This document shows, in pieces, positions 7,305 through 19,777 of a stretch of DNA of 64,000 nucleotides. Each line of letters begins with the position of its first letter. Within the stretch, counting starts at the first letter, position 1. The stretch is from Alphaproteobacteria bacterium (GTDB taxonomy: Bacteria; Pseudomonadota; Alphaproteobacteria; Micropepsales; Micropepsaceae). The position numbers were made by a program, and so were the translations under genes. The stretch lies in assembly GCA_019245415.1 (NCBI GenBank), contig JAFARO010000004.1, forward strand, positions 62,001 to 126,000, given 5' to 3'. The notes under the pieces are model-generated. The model saw nothing but the letters and a program-made list of their open reading frames with translations. It had not been told where the DNA came from and ran no database searches.

Positions 7305-8894
7305 TCAGTGCCGGAAATGGCGCATGCCGGTGAAGGCCATGGCGAGGTTCTTCTCGTCGGCGGCGGCGATGACCTCGTCGTCGCGAATGGAGCCTCCAGG
7401 TTGAATCACGGCGGTCGCGCCCGCTTCGGCGACCGCCAGCAGTCCATCCGCGAACGGAAAGAAGGCATCGGATGCCGCCGCGGAGCCTTTGGTCATCGCC
7501 TCGCTCCAGCCGGCGGCCTTCTGCGCGTCGAGAGCCTTGAGCGCCGCGATGCGCGCGCTGTCGACGCGGCTCATCTGCCCCGCGCCGATGCCGGCGGTCT
7601 GTCCGTCCCTGGCATAGACGATGGTGTTGGACTTGACGTGCTTGGCGATCGTGAAGGCGAACAGCATGTCGGCCAGCTCGCGCGCGCTCGGCTTTCGCTT
7701 GCTCACGATCTTCAGGTCGGCGGCGGCGACATGGCCGTTGTCGCGCGTCTGCACCAGCATGCCGCCGGCGACGGACTTGAAGGTCAGGCCCTGTGCTTTC
7801 GGATCGGGCAGCCCGCCGGCAATCAGGAGCCGCAGGTTTCGCCGTGCCGATAAGATGCGCCGCGCGTCGTCGTCGGCTTCGGGCGCGATGATCACTTCGG
7901 TGAACAGCTTGGCGATCTCTTCCGCCGTCCTGCCGTCGAGTTTGCGGTTGAAGGCGAGGATGCCGCCATAGGCGCTGACGGGATCGCAGGCCAGCGCCTT
8001 CTTGTAGGCATCGACCAGATCGCGTCCCAACGCCACGCCGCAGGGATTGGCATGCTTGATGATGGCGCAGGCGGGCGTCTCGGCGCCGAATTCCGCGACC
8101 AGCTCATAGGCGGCGTCGGTGTCGTTGATGTTGTTGTAGGAGAGCTCCTTGCCCTGAAGCTGCTCCGCCGTCGCCACGCCGAACCGCTTTTCGCCGGTGA
8201 TATAGAACGCCGCCGATTGATGCGGGTTCTCGCCATAGCGCAGGGCTTGGCGCAGCGTGCCGCCGAACGCCCGCCGGCGCGGCGGTGTGTCTCGATCCTC
8301 GAGCCGGTCCGCCAGCCAGTTCGACACCGCGGCGTCATAGGCCGCGGTGCGCGCAAAGGCAGCCTGCGCGAGCTTGCGGCGAAGGCCGGCCGTGGTGGCG
8401 CCGGCGTGCGCGTCCATCTCCGCCAGCACGGCTGCGTAGTCCTCGGGGTCGACCACCACCGTCACCCAGTCGTGGTTCTTGGCGGCGGAGCGCGTCATCG
8501 CCGGCCCGCCGATATCGATGTTCTCGATCGCCTCGGCGAATTCCTCGCCCTTCGCCACCGTCGCCTCGAAGGGATAGAGATTGCAGACCAGCAGATCGAT
8601 GCCTTCGATGCCGTGCGCCGCCATCGCCTGTGCATGATCGGGCTTGTCGCGCAGCGCCAGCAGGCCGCCATGGATCCTGGGATGCAAAGTCTTGACCCGG
8701 CCGTCCATCATCTCCGGCGATTGCGTCACCTCGGAGACGTCGCGCACCGCGAGACCCGCCTCGCGCAAGGCCTTGGCGGTGCCGCCGGTGGAGATCAACG
8801 CCACGCCGTGGCGCGCCAGTCCCTGGGCGAAGTCGATCAGGCCGGTCTTGTCGGACACCGAAAGCAGCGCGCGGCGGATCGGGCGGAGGGACAT
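7305..8894 (-). CDS. purH: bifunctional AICAR formyltransferase / IMP cyclohydrolase PurH
   Basis: Catalyses the last two steps of purine synthesis: formylation of AICAR with 10-formyl-THF and ring closure to IMP. The 529-residue length is standard. The N-terminal MGS-like cyclohydrolase domain begins [20 protein letters not shown] and has [15 protein letters not shown] and [13 protein letters not shown]. The C-terminal transformylase domain has [34 protein letters not shown] and [11 protein letters not shown], and ends [30 protein letters not shown], the family C-terminus. It is followed by the TolB-like gene with only 37 bases between and preceded by a DUF2905-like gene. Confidence 0.97.
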   Translation of the reverse strand: MSLRPIRRALLSVSDKTGLIDFAQGLARHGVALISTGGTAKALREAGLAVRDVSEVTQSPEMMDGRVKTLHPRIHGGLLALRDKPDHAQAMAAHGIEGIDLLVCNLYPFEATVAKGEEFAEAIENIDIGGPAMTRSAAKNHDWVTVVVDPEDYAAVLAEMDAHAGATTAGLRRKLAQAAFARTAAYDAAVSNWLADRLEDRDTPPRRRAFGGTLRQALRYGENPHQSAAFYITGEKRFGVATAEQLQGKELSYNNINDTDAAYELVAEFGAETPACAIIKHANPCGVALGRDLVDAYKKALACDPVSAYGGILAFNRKLDGRTAEEIAKLFTEVIIAPEADDDARRILSARRNLRLLIAGGLPDPKAQGLTFKSVAGGMLVQTRDNGHVAAADLKIVSKRKPSARELADMLFAFTIAKHVKSNTIVYARDGQTAGIGAGQMSRVDSARIAALKALDAQKAAGWSEAMTKGSAAASDAFFPFADGLLAVAEAGATAVIQPGGSIRDDEVIAAADEKNLAMAFTGMRHFRH

Positions 8895-8927
8895 GGCGAC
8901 TCGGCAGGCGCGAGGTTTCGCCGGGTC

Positions 8928-9134
8928 TTACTTCCTCGCCCACAAAAAGAGAAGGCCGAGGCTCGCGCTCGCGATCGCCGATTGGGTGAAGGGCAGGAAC
9001 AGCTTGTGCTCCTGCCACTGTACGGTGACGTCGCCAGGCAGCGGATCGATGCCGAGCCAAGCGACGACGGGGCTCAGCGCCATCGCGCCAAGCACCAGAA
9101 TGCACAGATAGATCAGGCCGCTTCCGACGTGCAT
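8928..9134 (-). CDS. DUF2905-like small membrane protein
   Basis: A 68-residue protein with two hydrophobic helices (GLIYLCILVLGAMALSPVVA and SAIASASLGLLFLWARK) separated by GIDPLPGDVTVQWQEHKLFL-PF. The order helix, PGD-V turn, F-x-F/LP, second helix is that of DUF2905 proteins, a widespread family of unknown function. The ATG overlaps the end of the upstream 60-codon gene, indicating translational coupling, and purH follows 33 bases downstream. Confidence 0.65.
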   Translation of the reverse strand: MHVGSGLIYLCILVLGAMALSPVVAWLGIDPLPGDVTVQWQEHKLFLPFTQSAIASASLGLLFLWARK

Positions 9135-9295
9135 GTGCGACGCTTCAGCGCTTCCGCGGTGGCGCGGATCTCGGGATCGCTCGACTGCAGCGGATCGCCG
9201 GCGACGGGCGCGTCGGTTTCGGCGGCCGCCTTTGGCATCGCCATCCCGTTGTAGCGCTCCAGCATGTCGATGATGTCGGTGAAGCAGATTTCCAT
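9113..9295 (-). CDS. small hypothetical protein, 60 aa
   Basis: The ATG at 9295 is preceded by GAGGG at five bases, a better start than the in-frame TTG at 9310. The product begins MEICFTDIIDMLERYNGMAM and is otherwise Ala/Glu-rich and soluble. Its last 22 bases overlap the start of the DUF2905-like gene. The SD and overlap support a real gene in the purH transcription unit; no family is recognised. Confidence 0.5.
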   Translation of the reverse strand: MEICFTDIIDMLERYNGMAMPKAAAETDAPVAGDPLQSSDPEIRATAEALKRRTCTSEAA

Positions 9296-9438
9296 CGGGC
9301 CCTCGGGCAATCGGCAAACCGCGATCTTGGCCCTGAAGCCTCAAGGAAAAGCGAACGGGAATGGTTAGCCAAGCGTTGCCGGGTAGAAATGACGCCTTCC
9401 GACCTGGCTATCAAGGAAATTCATTTTTCTCGCTTGTA

Positions 9439-9457
9439 ATATTGAAAAACTCAATAT
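9439..9457. promoter_or_regulatory. palindromic operator candidate before the DUF2089 operon
   Basis: ATATTGA-AAAAC-TCAATAT is a perfect seven-base inverted repeat with a five-base spacer, ending 11 bases before the start codon of the DUF2089 gene. The surrounding AT-rich patch (9421-9465) contrasts with the genome and is suited to a promoter. An operator overlapping promoter and leader suggests that the operon's own HTH protein represses it; this is inference. Confidence 0.55.
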
Positions 9458-9468
9458 ATAAACAACCC

Positions 9469-9837
9469 ATGTCGAAGGATTGGCAGGAATTGCTGGAGAT
9501 GACCGGGGGCGGGCCCCTGGTGGTTGAGCGTGTGCGCCTGCCGGCCAAGGACATCGCCATCGAGGGGACATTCGCCTTGCCGCAGCTTGCCCGCCTGGAT
9601 GCTGCCGACCAGGTCTTCGTCGCCGCCTTTGTGCGCGCTCACGGCTCGATCAAGGAAATGGAGCGGGTGTTCGGGGTCAGCTATCCCACCATCAAGGCGC
9701 GGCTCAACAAAATCGCGGGCCGGCTCGAATTCGTCGACACCGACCCCAAGCCGAGCGAACGCGACGTGCTCGATCGCCTCTCCGCGGGCGAGATCACCGC
9801 CGCGCAAGCCATCGCCGAGCTTGAGGCCAGCCGATGA
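9469..9837 (+). CDS. DUF2089 family HTH protein
   Basis: A 122-residue protein. The segment AAFVRAHGSIKEMERVFGVS-YPTIKARLNKI is the helix-turn-helix that characterises DUF2089 proteins. The C-terminal LDRLSAGEITAAQAIAELEA is the short dimeric motif also seen in SHOCT/LiaX-like N-termini, and it recurs in the third gene of this operon. Family members are inferred DNA-binding regulators of small membrane-stress operons. The start codon follows a palindromic AT-rich operator, consistent with autoregulation. Its stop overlaps the start of the next gene (ATGA). Confidence 0.8.
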   Translation: MSKDWQELLEMTGGGPLVVERVRLPAKDIAIEGTFALPQLARLDAADQVFVAAFVRAHGSIKEMERVFGVSYPTIKARLNKIAGRLEFVDTDPKPSERDVLDRLSAGEITAAQAIAELEASR

Positions 9838-10097
9838 TGCCGCCGCTGGTCCTGCGCCTGAACATGGAGAAAGCCGACGGCCGGCGATTGCGGCTGTGGC
9901 TGCCGCTGTTCGTGTTGTGGCTGGTGGCGCTGCCTTTCGTGCTGGTGTCGCTGCCGGTGGTGCTCCTGATCCTGGCGCTGCTCGGACGTAAGCCGTTTGC
10001 CGTCGCCGCGGCCTATTGGCGGCTCTTTACTGCGCTGCCGGGAAGCAGCCTGGCGGCGCGGGGCCGTGGCGTTTGGTTCCACCTCGAACTGATCTGA
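9834..10097 (+). CDS. small membrane protein of the DUF2089 operon
   Basis: An 87-residue protein with a long hydrophobic stretch (about residues 22-50, LWLPLFVLWLVALPFVLVSL then PVVLLILALLG), probably two tightly spaced membrane helices, followed by a cytoplasmic or amphipathic tail. It overlaps the DUF2089 gene by four bases and lies 9 bases before the next gene, so all three are co-translated. Function unknown. Confidence 0.7.
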   Translation: MMPPLVLRLNMEKADGRRLRLWLPLFVLWLVALPFVLVSLPVVLLILALLGRKPFAVAAAYWRLFTALPGSSLAARGRGVWFHLELI

Positions 10098-10106
10098 AGG
10101 GACGTC

Positions 10107-10538
10107 ATGAGCGAAAACCGCAAGCGCATTCTCGATCTCCTGGCGCAGGGGCGCGTCACCGCGGATGAGGCCGAGCGCCTGCTCGCCGCTCTCGAGAGCA
10201 CGGACCGGCAAGGCTCATCCGCAACGGCGGCCGCCGAAGCGAAATATCTGCGCGTGCAGATCGAGGCGGACGACAAGGACGGCGGCGAGACGCGGGCCAA
10301 GGTCAACATCCGCGTGCCGTTGCGCCTGCTCAAGGCCGGCGTGCGGCTCGCCAGCCTGTTGCCGCCCGAAGCGCGAGACCAGATGAACGCGGCCCTGCGT
10401 GAAAAGGGCGTCGGTCTCGACATCGATCGCATCAAGCCGGAAAACCTCGACGAACTGATTCGGAACCTGAACGACGTCTCGATCGACGTCGCCAGTCGCC
10501 AGGGCCGCCGCGCCACCATCCGCGTGTTCTGCGAATAG
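10107..10538 (+). CDS. SHOCT-like/LiaX-N domain protein
   Basis: A 143-residue soluble protein opening with RKRILDLLAQGRVTADEAER-LLAALE, the helix-turn-helix-like dimeric motif of YvlB/LiaX N-terminal and SHOCT-like domains. A beta-rich middle (KYLRVQIEADDKDGGETRAK VNIRVPLRLLKAGVRL) and a C-terminus with VGLDIDRIKPENLDELI follow. In other bacteria such proteins sit with DUF2089 regulators and small membrane proteins in envelope-stress operons, as here. Confidence 0.7.
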   Translation: MSENRKRILDLLAQGRVTADEAERLLAALESTDRQGSSATAAAEAKYLRVQIEADDKDGGETRAKVNIRVPLRLLKAGVRLASLLPPEARDQMNAALREKGVGLDIDRIKPENLDELIRNLNDVSIDVASRQGRRATIRVFCE

Positions 10539-10625
10539 CGTGAGCGGCCGCAAGGCGCGCGATTGACCCGGCTCGCGCGCCGACTATGATCGCCGCGCTC
10601 TTACCGCTTATTTCCCGAAGCAGAA

Positions 10626-10711
10626 GCCCCTGTGGCGGAACGGTAGACGCGGCAGACTCAAAATCTGTTGCCCTTGCGGGCGTGCTGGTTCAAGTCCGGC
10701 CAGGGGCACCA
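10626..10711 (+). tRNA. tRNA-Leu(CAA)
   Basis: The acceptor arm GCCCCTG (10626-10632) pairs with CAGGGGC (10701-10707), followed by A and an encoded CCA. The anticodon loop CT-CAA-AA puts the anticodon CAA at 10659-10661, reading UUG. The T arm contains GGTTCAAGTCC and the long variable arm TTGCCCTTGCGGGCGT is typical of class II tRNA-Leu. It lies 88 bases after the DUF2089 operon and 47 bases before lpxC. Confidence 0.96.
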
Positions 10712-10758
10712 TCGCATCGCCTGCGCGGTCCGCTCGCGATTTCTGGAAAGCGCCTTGG

Positions 10759-11607
10759 ATGCCGCGCCGCACGTTAGCCACCGAGATCACGGCCGCCGGA
10801 ACCGCGCTTCATGCCGGCACGGCGGTGCGCATGACGCTGGCGCCCGCCGCGGCGGGAAGCGGTATCATGTTCCGCCGCAGCGACCTCGGTGTGGACATCC
10901 CTGCACGCTACGGCGCGGTGACGGAAACCAATCTCGGCACCGTGATCGCCGCCAACGGCGCCAGCGTCGGTGTTGTCGAGCATCTGATGGCCGCGATCGC
11001 CGGCGCCGAGATCGACGATATGCGCGTCATTCTCGACGGCCCCGAACCGCCGATCCTGGACGGCGATGCGCTCGCCTTCCTCGCCTTGCTCGACCGCGCC
11101 GGCGTCAGCGAATACGCGGCGCCACGCCGGGGAATCGAAATCCGCAAGCGCGTCGAAGTCGAGCACAAGGGCGCCACCGCAGCGCTCGAGCCCTACGACC
11201 GGCTGGTCTACGATATGGAGATCGAATTCCCCAGCCGCGCCATCGGGCGGCAGAGCTATGCATTCACCTTCTCGCGCGACGGCTTCCGCCGCGAGATCGC
11301 GCCGGCCCGCACCTTCGGCTTTCTCCAGGAACTCGACGCGCTCAAGAAGATCGGCCGCGGCCATGGCGCCTCGCTGGAGAACACGCTCGCCATCGAAGGC
11401 GACCGCGTCGTCAATGCACATGCGATGCGCTTCAAGGACGAATTCGTCCGCCACAAGGTCCTCGATGCCGTCGGCGACATGGCGCTCGCCGGGGCGCCGT
11501 TGATCGGCCGCTTCGTCGGCCGCCGCTCGGGCCATGCCCTCAACAATGCTCTGCTTCGCGCCCTGTTCGCCGACCCCTCCAGCCACGCATTCGTTAACCT
11601 CATGTAA
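10759..11607 (+). CDS. lpxC: UDP-3-O-acyl-N-acetylglucosamine deacetylase LpxC
   Basis: Zinc-dependent deacetylase for the committed step of lipid A synthesis. The expected residues are present: E74-H75 in VEHLMAAIAG, H232 and D236 in RHKVLDAVGDMALAG (metal ligands H75, H232, D236) and the catalytic H259 in RRSGHALNN. ARTFGF and HGASLENTLAIE are further family blocks. At 282 residues it is slightly shorter than most LpxC, with a short C-terminus. It is followed by bamD, giving an outer-membrane biogenesis pair. Confidence 0.95.
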   Translation: MPRRTLATEITAAGTALHAGTAVRMTLAPAAAGSGIMFRRSDLGVDIPARYGAVTETNLGTVIAANGASVGVVEHLMAAIAGAEIDDMRVILDGPEPPILDGDALAFLALLDRAGVSEYAAPRRGIEIRKRVEVEHKGATAALEPYDRLVYDMEIEFPSRAIGRQSYAFTFSRDGFRREIAPARTFGFLQELDALKKIGRGHGASLENTLAIEGDRVVNAHAMRFKDEFVRHKVLDAVGDMALAGAPLIGRFVGRRSGHALNNALLRALFADPSSHAFVNLM

Positions 11608-11716
11608 TATCTCGGGAATTCTGCCGTCGAGTGGCTTTACGATGCGACCCCGCCGCTCTGGACCAAGACTGTGCGGCGATGGCATAAGCAGCCGCAGTTC
11701 CAGGATCGCGCGTCAC

Positions 11717-12577
11717 ATGCCCAAGCCATCTCTCCGCGCCGCACTTGTCCCGATCGTGCTCGGCGCGAGCCTCATGCTGGCCGGCTGCGACACGCTCACC
11801 AACATCTTCGGCTCCAAGACACCGCCCAAGGACGAGCGCGACGCGGACTATGTCGAACGTCCCGTCGATCAGATCTACAACGACGCCTGGAAGCGCATCC
11901 GGGCAGAGGACTGGGAAGAGGCTGCCAAGCAGTTCGACGAAGTCGAGCGCCAGCATCCCTATTCGGTGTGGGCGCGCCGCGCCATGCTGATGGCGGCATT
12001 CAGCTACTACCAGGCCAACAAATATCAGGACGCGATCAATGCGGCGGATGCCTATATATCTCTGCATCCGGGCAGCCACGAAGTCGCCTATGCCTTCTAT
12101 CTGAAGGCCATTTCGCTCTACGAGCAGATCGTCGATGTCGGCCGCGACCAGACCAACACCGAGGCTGCACTGGTGGCGCTGCAGGACGTGGTGCAGCGCT
12201 TTCCCGACACCGAATATGCCCGCGACGCGACGCTGAAGATCGACCTCACCATCGACCACATCGCAGGCAAGGAGATGGCGGTGGGACGCTATTACCTCGT
12301 GCGCGGCGACTACATTGGCGCCATCAACCGCTTCCGCATCGTGGTCGAGCAGTTCCAGCGCACCACCCAGATCGCCGAGGCCCTGGAACGGCTGACCGAA
12401 GCTTATTATGCGCTGGGCATCTACAGCGAGGCCAAGACCGCCGCCGCCGTCCTGGGCGCCAATTATCCGGGCAGCGTCTGGTACAAGGACTCCTACAACC
12501 TGCTGGTCTCCCACAATATGAAGCCGGAGCGCGACAAGGGCTCCTGGATCAGTAAAGCTTTCTCAAAGATTCTCTAG
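11717..12577 (+). CDS. bamD: outer membrane assembly lipoprotein BamD
   Basis: The ATG at 11717 gives a lipoprotein signal (SLRAALVPIVLGASLMLAGC) with cysteine at residue 22. The 286-residue product then carries the TPR array of BamD: DQIYNDAWKRIRAEDWEEAA, QHPYSVWARRAMLMAAFSYY, QANKYQDAINAADAYISLHP and RDYIGAINRFRIVVEQF-type blocks. BamD is the essential lipoprotein of the BAM complex that inserts beta-barrel proteins. A much earlier in-frame start exists inside lpxC but would bury the signal peptide. recN starts 10 bases downstream. Confidence 0.95.
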   Translation: MPKPSLRAALVPIVLGASLMLAGCDTLTNIFGSKTPPKDERDADYVERPVDQIYNDAWKRIRAEDWEEAAKQFDEVERQHPYSVWARRAMLMAAFSYYQANKYQDAINAADAYISLHPGSHEVAYAFYLKAISLYEQIVDVGRDQTNTEAALVALQDVVQRFPDTEYARDATLKIDLTIDHIAGKEMAVGRYYLVRGDYIGAINRFRIVVEQFQRTTQIAEALERLTEAYYALGIYSEAKTAAAVLGANYPGSVWYKDSYNLLVSHNMKPERDKGSWISKAFSKIL

Positions 12578-12587
12578 TGAGTCGGCG

Positions 12588-16414
<3,827 letters not shown>

Positions 16415-16481
16415 CCGGATTGATTGCGGTGTCCGCATGCTTCGCCTAATCTCGGGCCGGGTGTCGGTCTGTCGAGGTGTC

Positions 16482-16691
16482 ATGCGTAGAATTCTGCCCG
16501 CTGTCGCAATCGCGATTGCCGGTTTGGCTGTTTCAGGCTGCGCGGTTGCCAGCGTGGGCGGTGCCGTGATCGGCGGCGCGGCTGATGTTGCCTCCACCGC
16601 GGTCCATGTCACTGGCGATGTCGTCAAGGGCGCCGCCGACGTTGCCTCCGGCCAATCGGACGACAAGAGGAAAAAGTCGGAAGACAATTAG
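16482..16691 (+). CDS. small lipoprotein, 69 aa
   Basis: The ATG at 16482 has GAGG five bases upstream and gives the signal MRRILPAVAIAIAGLAVSGC, a good lipobox with cysteine at 20. The mature part is a glycine/alanine helix-rich sequence (GGAVIGGAADVASTAVHVTG) ending in a basic KKSEDN tail. It resembles small alphaproteobacterial lipoproteins of the NF038104 type, unknown in function. It follows ligA and its end overlaps the convergent esterase gene by four bases. Confidence 0.65.
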   Translation: MRRILPAVAIAIAGLAVSGCAVASVGGAVIGGAADVASTAVHVTGDVVKGAADVASGQSDDKRKKSEDN

Positions 16692-17725
16692 CTCCCTGCG
16701 CTGAGCGATATGCCATCTCGCGAAAGCGCCTTCGCCAGCAAGGGCAGACTCACGTCCATCCGATAATCGACCGATGAGTGGTCATCAGGGAATTCCTCAT
16801 AGGTGTGCGGCACATCAAGGCGCTGGAGCAGGCGGTGCATCCGCCGCGCGCCATAGACGAGATTGTACTGGTCGACGTCGCCGCAATCGATGTAAAGGGC
16901 CTTAAGCGTCTTGAGACCTTCGCCGTGTGTCCGTGCCATGGCCAGCGGGTCCCAGCTAAGCCAGTTGTTCCAGCGCTCTTCGATGAACTCGCAGGTGTGC
17001 ATGTCGATGGGCAGGCGCACGCCATAGGGTTCCGACGGCGCCGGATCGAAGCTCGCTGCCTGGGCGAGGACCATGATGACATGGATGTCGGAGTCTTTGA
17101 CCTTGGGCGCGGACCAGAACTGATCGACCCATTTGCCGGTCGAGCCGCCGGCCTTGGCCAGCGCGCGCAGCACTTTGGGAAAGTCCTGCTGGTACATCAG
17201 CTCGAAACCCATGTCGCCGGAATGCACTGCGGCCGCGCTCCAGAAATCGGGATGCAGCAGCGCGTGCACCATCGCGCCGTATCCGCCGGAGCTCTTGCCG
17301 AAGACGCCGCGCCGGCCAAAGCCGCCGCAGCCGAATTTGCCTTCGACGAAGGGCACGCATTCCCGCAGCAGGAAGTCGTCCCAATTCCCCATCGCCGACG
17401 AGTTCACATACTGGTTGCCGCCGAGCCGGGTGAAGCAATCCGGGAAGGCGACGACGCAGGGTTTCATCGCGCCGGAGCCGATCAGCCGGTCGAGGCGCTC
17501 CGGCAGGTTCTCGGAGAAATTCTTCCAATTGGTATGGACCGGCCCACCGGCGGTGAAGCCCACCAGATCGACGAGCAGCGGCAAATTCTTTCCGTCGTGA
17601 CCGGCGGGCACATAGACGTCGATCAACCGCTCGCTGGGATCGCCGAGCAGATTGCCCTTCAACACTTTGCTGTCGAGCGTCAAACGATGGACGGTGCTGT
17701 GGGAGAGTTCGGGACTTTTGCGCAT
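16688..17725 (-). CDS. putative esterase (alpha/beta hydrolase, esterase D-like)
   Basis: A 345-residue cytoplasmic protein of the PF00756 type. The nucleophile motif is GKSSGG with Ser145 in G-K-S-S-G; the likely acid is Asp in LYIDCGDVDQYN and the His is in FPDDHSSVDYRMD, in the correct order. RLIDVYVPAGHDGKNLPLLV is the usual N-terminal strand-loop. Family members hydrolyse small acyl esters or S-formylglutathione; the substrate cannot be read here. It is a single gene bounded upstream by the inverted-repeat element. Confidence 0.8.
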   Translation of the reverse strand: MRKSPELSHSTVHRLTLDSKVLKGNLLGDPSERLIDVYVPAGHDGKNLPLLVDLVGFTAGGPVHTNWKNFSENLPERLDRLIGSGAMKPCVVAFPDCFTRLGGNQYVNSSAMGNWDDFLLRECVPFVEGKFGCGGFGRRGVFGKSSGGYGAMVHALLHPDFWSAAAVHSGDMGFELMYQQDFPKVLRALAKAGGSTGKWVDQFWSAPKVKDSDIHVIMVLAQAASFDPAPSEPYGVRLPIDMHTCEFIEERWNNWLSWDPLAMARTHGEGLKTLKALYIDCGDVDQYNLVYGARRMHRLLQRLDVPHTYEEFPDDHSSVDYRMDVSLPLLAKALSRDGISLSAGS

Positions 17726-17746
17726 GGCAAGCTCTCAACAATTTAG

Positions 17747-17908
17747 AGTGTCATCCCCGGCGAGCATCGCAAAGCGATGCGAAGGAAGGGGACCCAGGTA
17801 CCAGAAGACAGAATTGATCCGATCCTCGCGACCTGTGTTCTGAGTTCTGACTCCTGGGTCCCCTTCCCCTCCCCCGGACAAAGTCCGGGGTCGGCCGGGG
17901 ATGACACT
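17747..17908. repeat. 162-bp imperfect palindromic element
   Basis: Perfect 15-base terminal inverted repeats AGTGTCATCCCCGGC (17747-17761) and GCCGGGGATGACACT (17894-17908) bound the element. Inside, GAAGGGGACCCAGG (17785-17798) pairs with CCTGGGTCCCCTTC (17853-17866), and two smaller hairpins occur: GCATCGC-aaa-GCGATGC (17764-17780) and CCGGAC-aaa-GTCCGG (17874-17888). It has no ORF. The whole can fold into one long hairpin, the build of a dispersed non-coding repeat or MITE. It ends six bases before the stop codon of pepP and could form a terminator for that gene. Confidence 0.75.
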
Positions 17909-17913
17909 TTCGA

Positions 17914-19746
17914 TCATATCGCCCGCGTCACATCGGCGAGCCAGTGGCGTGTCTCGTCGTCGAGCTGCGGCGACAGCGTCTCGTAGACCCGGCGGTGATA
18001 GGCGTTGAGCCAGTCGCGCTCGGCATCGGTCATCAGCGAAGGATCGATCAGCGCGAGATCGATCGGCGCCAAGGTGATGGTCTCGAAGCTCATGAATTTG
18101 CGCTGCGGGTCGCCGCCGGAAATCGGCTTGGCCTCGCTCACCACGATCAGGTTCTCGATGCGGATGCCGTATTCGCCTTCCTTGTAGTAGCCCGGCTCGT
18201 TGGAGCAGATCATGCCGGGCATCAGCGATTGGGTGACCGGCCGCTTGGAGATGTTCTGCGGTCCTTCATGCACCGAGAGATAAGAGCCGACGCCGTGGCC
18301 TGTGCCGTGGTCGTAGTCGAGACCCGCGTCCCACAGCGGCTTGCGCGCCAGAACGTCGAGCGCGGCGCCCGAGGTGCCCTCGGGAAATATGACGGTCGCC
18401 AGCGCGATATGGCCCTTGAGCACACGCGTGAAGCGGTCCTTCATCTCGGCGGTGGGCTCGCCCACGATCATGGTGCGGGTGACGTCGGTGGTGCCGTCGG
18501 GATACTGGCCACCGGAATCGATCAGGTAGATCTCGTCGCGATTGATCTTGCGGTTGCTCGAAGTGGTGACGCGATAATGCGGCAGTGCTGCGTGCGGCGC
18601 GGCGCCCGAGATGGAGTCGAAGGAGAGATCGGTGAGCGAGCCGGCCTCGCGGCGATAGCCTTCCAAGGCCTCCGCTGCCTCGATCTCGGTCAGGTGTCCT
18701 TTCGGCGCCTCGCGCGCCATCCAGGCCAGGAACCGTGTCAGCGCCGCGCCGTCGCGAACATGCGCCTTGCGCGCGCCCTCGATCTCAACCGGGTTCTTGC
18801 AGGCCTTGGGCAACTGGCAGGGATCGACGCCGCGCCGCACCCTGGCGCCGGCCTTCTCGAGCCGCGCGAACACCGCGGACGCGGTCCAGGTCGCGTCGGC
18901 GACCACGCTCTTGCCGGCAAAGGCATCGAGGGCGCTCTCGAACTCGCCGGGCGCGCGCACCCGCACCGCGTTGCCCAAGTGCTGGCTCAGTTCGCGCGTG
19001 ATCTTGTCGGGGTCGACGAACCAGTCGACCGAACCGTCGGCGTTGAGGATCGCGCTCGACAGCACGAACGGGGTGTGCGGCGTATCGGCGCCGCGCACAT
19101 TGAGCAGCCAGCAGATCGAATCCGAGAGGCTGACGATGGCGGCGTCGGCGCCCGATTTGCGGACCTCTTCGCCGATGCGGGTGCGCTTCGATTCCGCGCT
19201 CTCGCCGGCGAGGTTGAGGGCGTGGGCGATGGCCTTGTCCTTGGGCGCCGCCGGACGGTCGTGCCAGACAGCGTCGATTGGATTGCCATCGGTCGGCACC
19301 AGCACCGCGCCGGCCTTCTCGACGGAGGCCCGCAATGCGTCGGCGCTCGCCTGCGAATGGACCCAGGGATCGAAGCCGATGCGCGCGCCCTTGGGCGCAT
19401 TGGCTTCCAGCCAGCCATTGGGACCTTCCATCGTGAGGTCGCGCGGCTCGAACTGTGCGGGATCGGTCTGCTGGCGCACCTGAAGGGTATAGCGGCCATC
19501 GACGAAGACCGCGGCCTTGTCCTTCAGCACTACGGCAGCGCCCGCCGAGCCGGTGAATGAGGTCAGCCACGCCAGCCGCTCGTTGCACTCGGGGAGGTAC
19601 TCGCTCTGGTACTCGTCGGAATGCGGCACCACGAAGCCGTCGAGGTTGCGCCTCGCCAGTTCGGCGCGCAACGCCGCCAGTCTCGGCGCGCAGGTCGCGG
19701 CGTCGGAACGATCGTCGAAGGTCTGAAAGGGAGCGTTCTTGTCCAT
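17914..19746 (-). CDS. pepP: Xaa-Pro aminopeptidase (M24B family)
   Basis: Removes N-terminal residues before proline. The start at 19746 is preferred to one at 19803 because it leaves prmA intact upstream with a 31-base gap. The 610-residue product has two creatinase-N domains (from RLAALRAELARRNLDGFVVP) and a pita-bread catalytic domain. Metal ligands are seen in IDSGGQYPDGTTDVTRTM (two Asp), HGTGHGVGSYLSVHEGP (His) and CSNEPGYYKEGEYGIRIENL (two Glu). The length matches the three-domain, APP1-like subgroup rather than the shorter E. coli PepP, so the symbol denotes function and not orthology. Confidence 0.92.
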   Translation of the reverse strand: MDKNAPFQTFDDRSDAATCAPRLAALRAELARRNLDGFVVPHSDEYQSEYLPECNERLAWLTSFTGSAGAAVVLKDKAAVFVDGRYTLQVRQQTDPAQFEPRDLTMEGPNGWLEANAPKGARIGFDPWVHSQASADALRASVEKAGAVLVPTDGNPIDAVWHDRPAAPKDKAIAHALNLAGESAESKRTRIGEEVRKSGADAAIVSLSDSICWLLNVRGADTPHTPFVLSSAILNADGSVDWFVDPDKITRELSQHLGNAVRVRAPGEFESALDAFAGKSVVADATWTASAVFARLEKAGARVRRGVDPCQLPKACKNPVEIEGARKAHVRDGAALTRFLAWMAREAPKGHLTEIEAAEALEGYRREAGSLTDLSFDSISGAAPHAALPHYRVTTSSNRKINRDEIYLIDSGGQYPDGTTDVTRTMIVGEPTAEMKDRFTRVLKGHIALATVIFPEGTSGAALDVLARKPLWDAGLDYDHGTGHGVGSYLSVHEGPQNISKRPVTQSLMPGMICSNEPGYYKEGEYGIRIENLIVVSEAKPISGGDPQRKFMSFETITLAPIDLALIDPSLMTDAERDWLNAYHRRVYETLSPQLDDETRHWLADVTRAI

Positions 19747-19777
19747 GATACGCACTCGCTGGGAAGGGGGATGAACC

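Noticed and set aside
10586-10777. Short open frame across the tRNA-Leu gene
   Set aside because: It overlaps the tRNA fully and has no SD.
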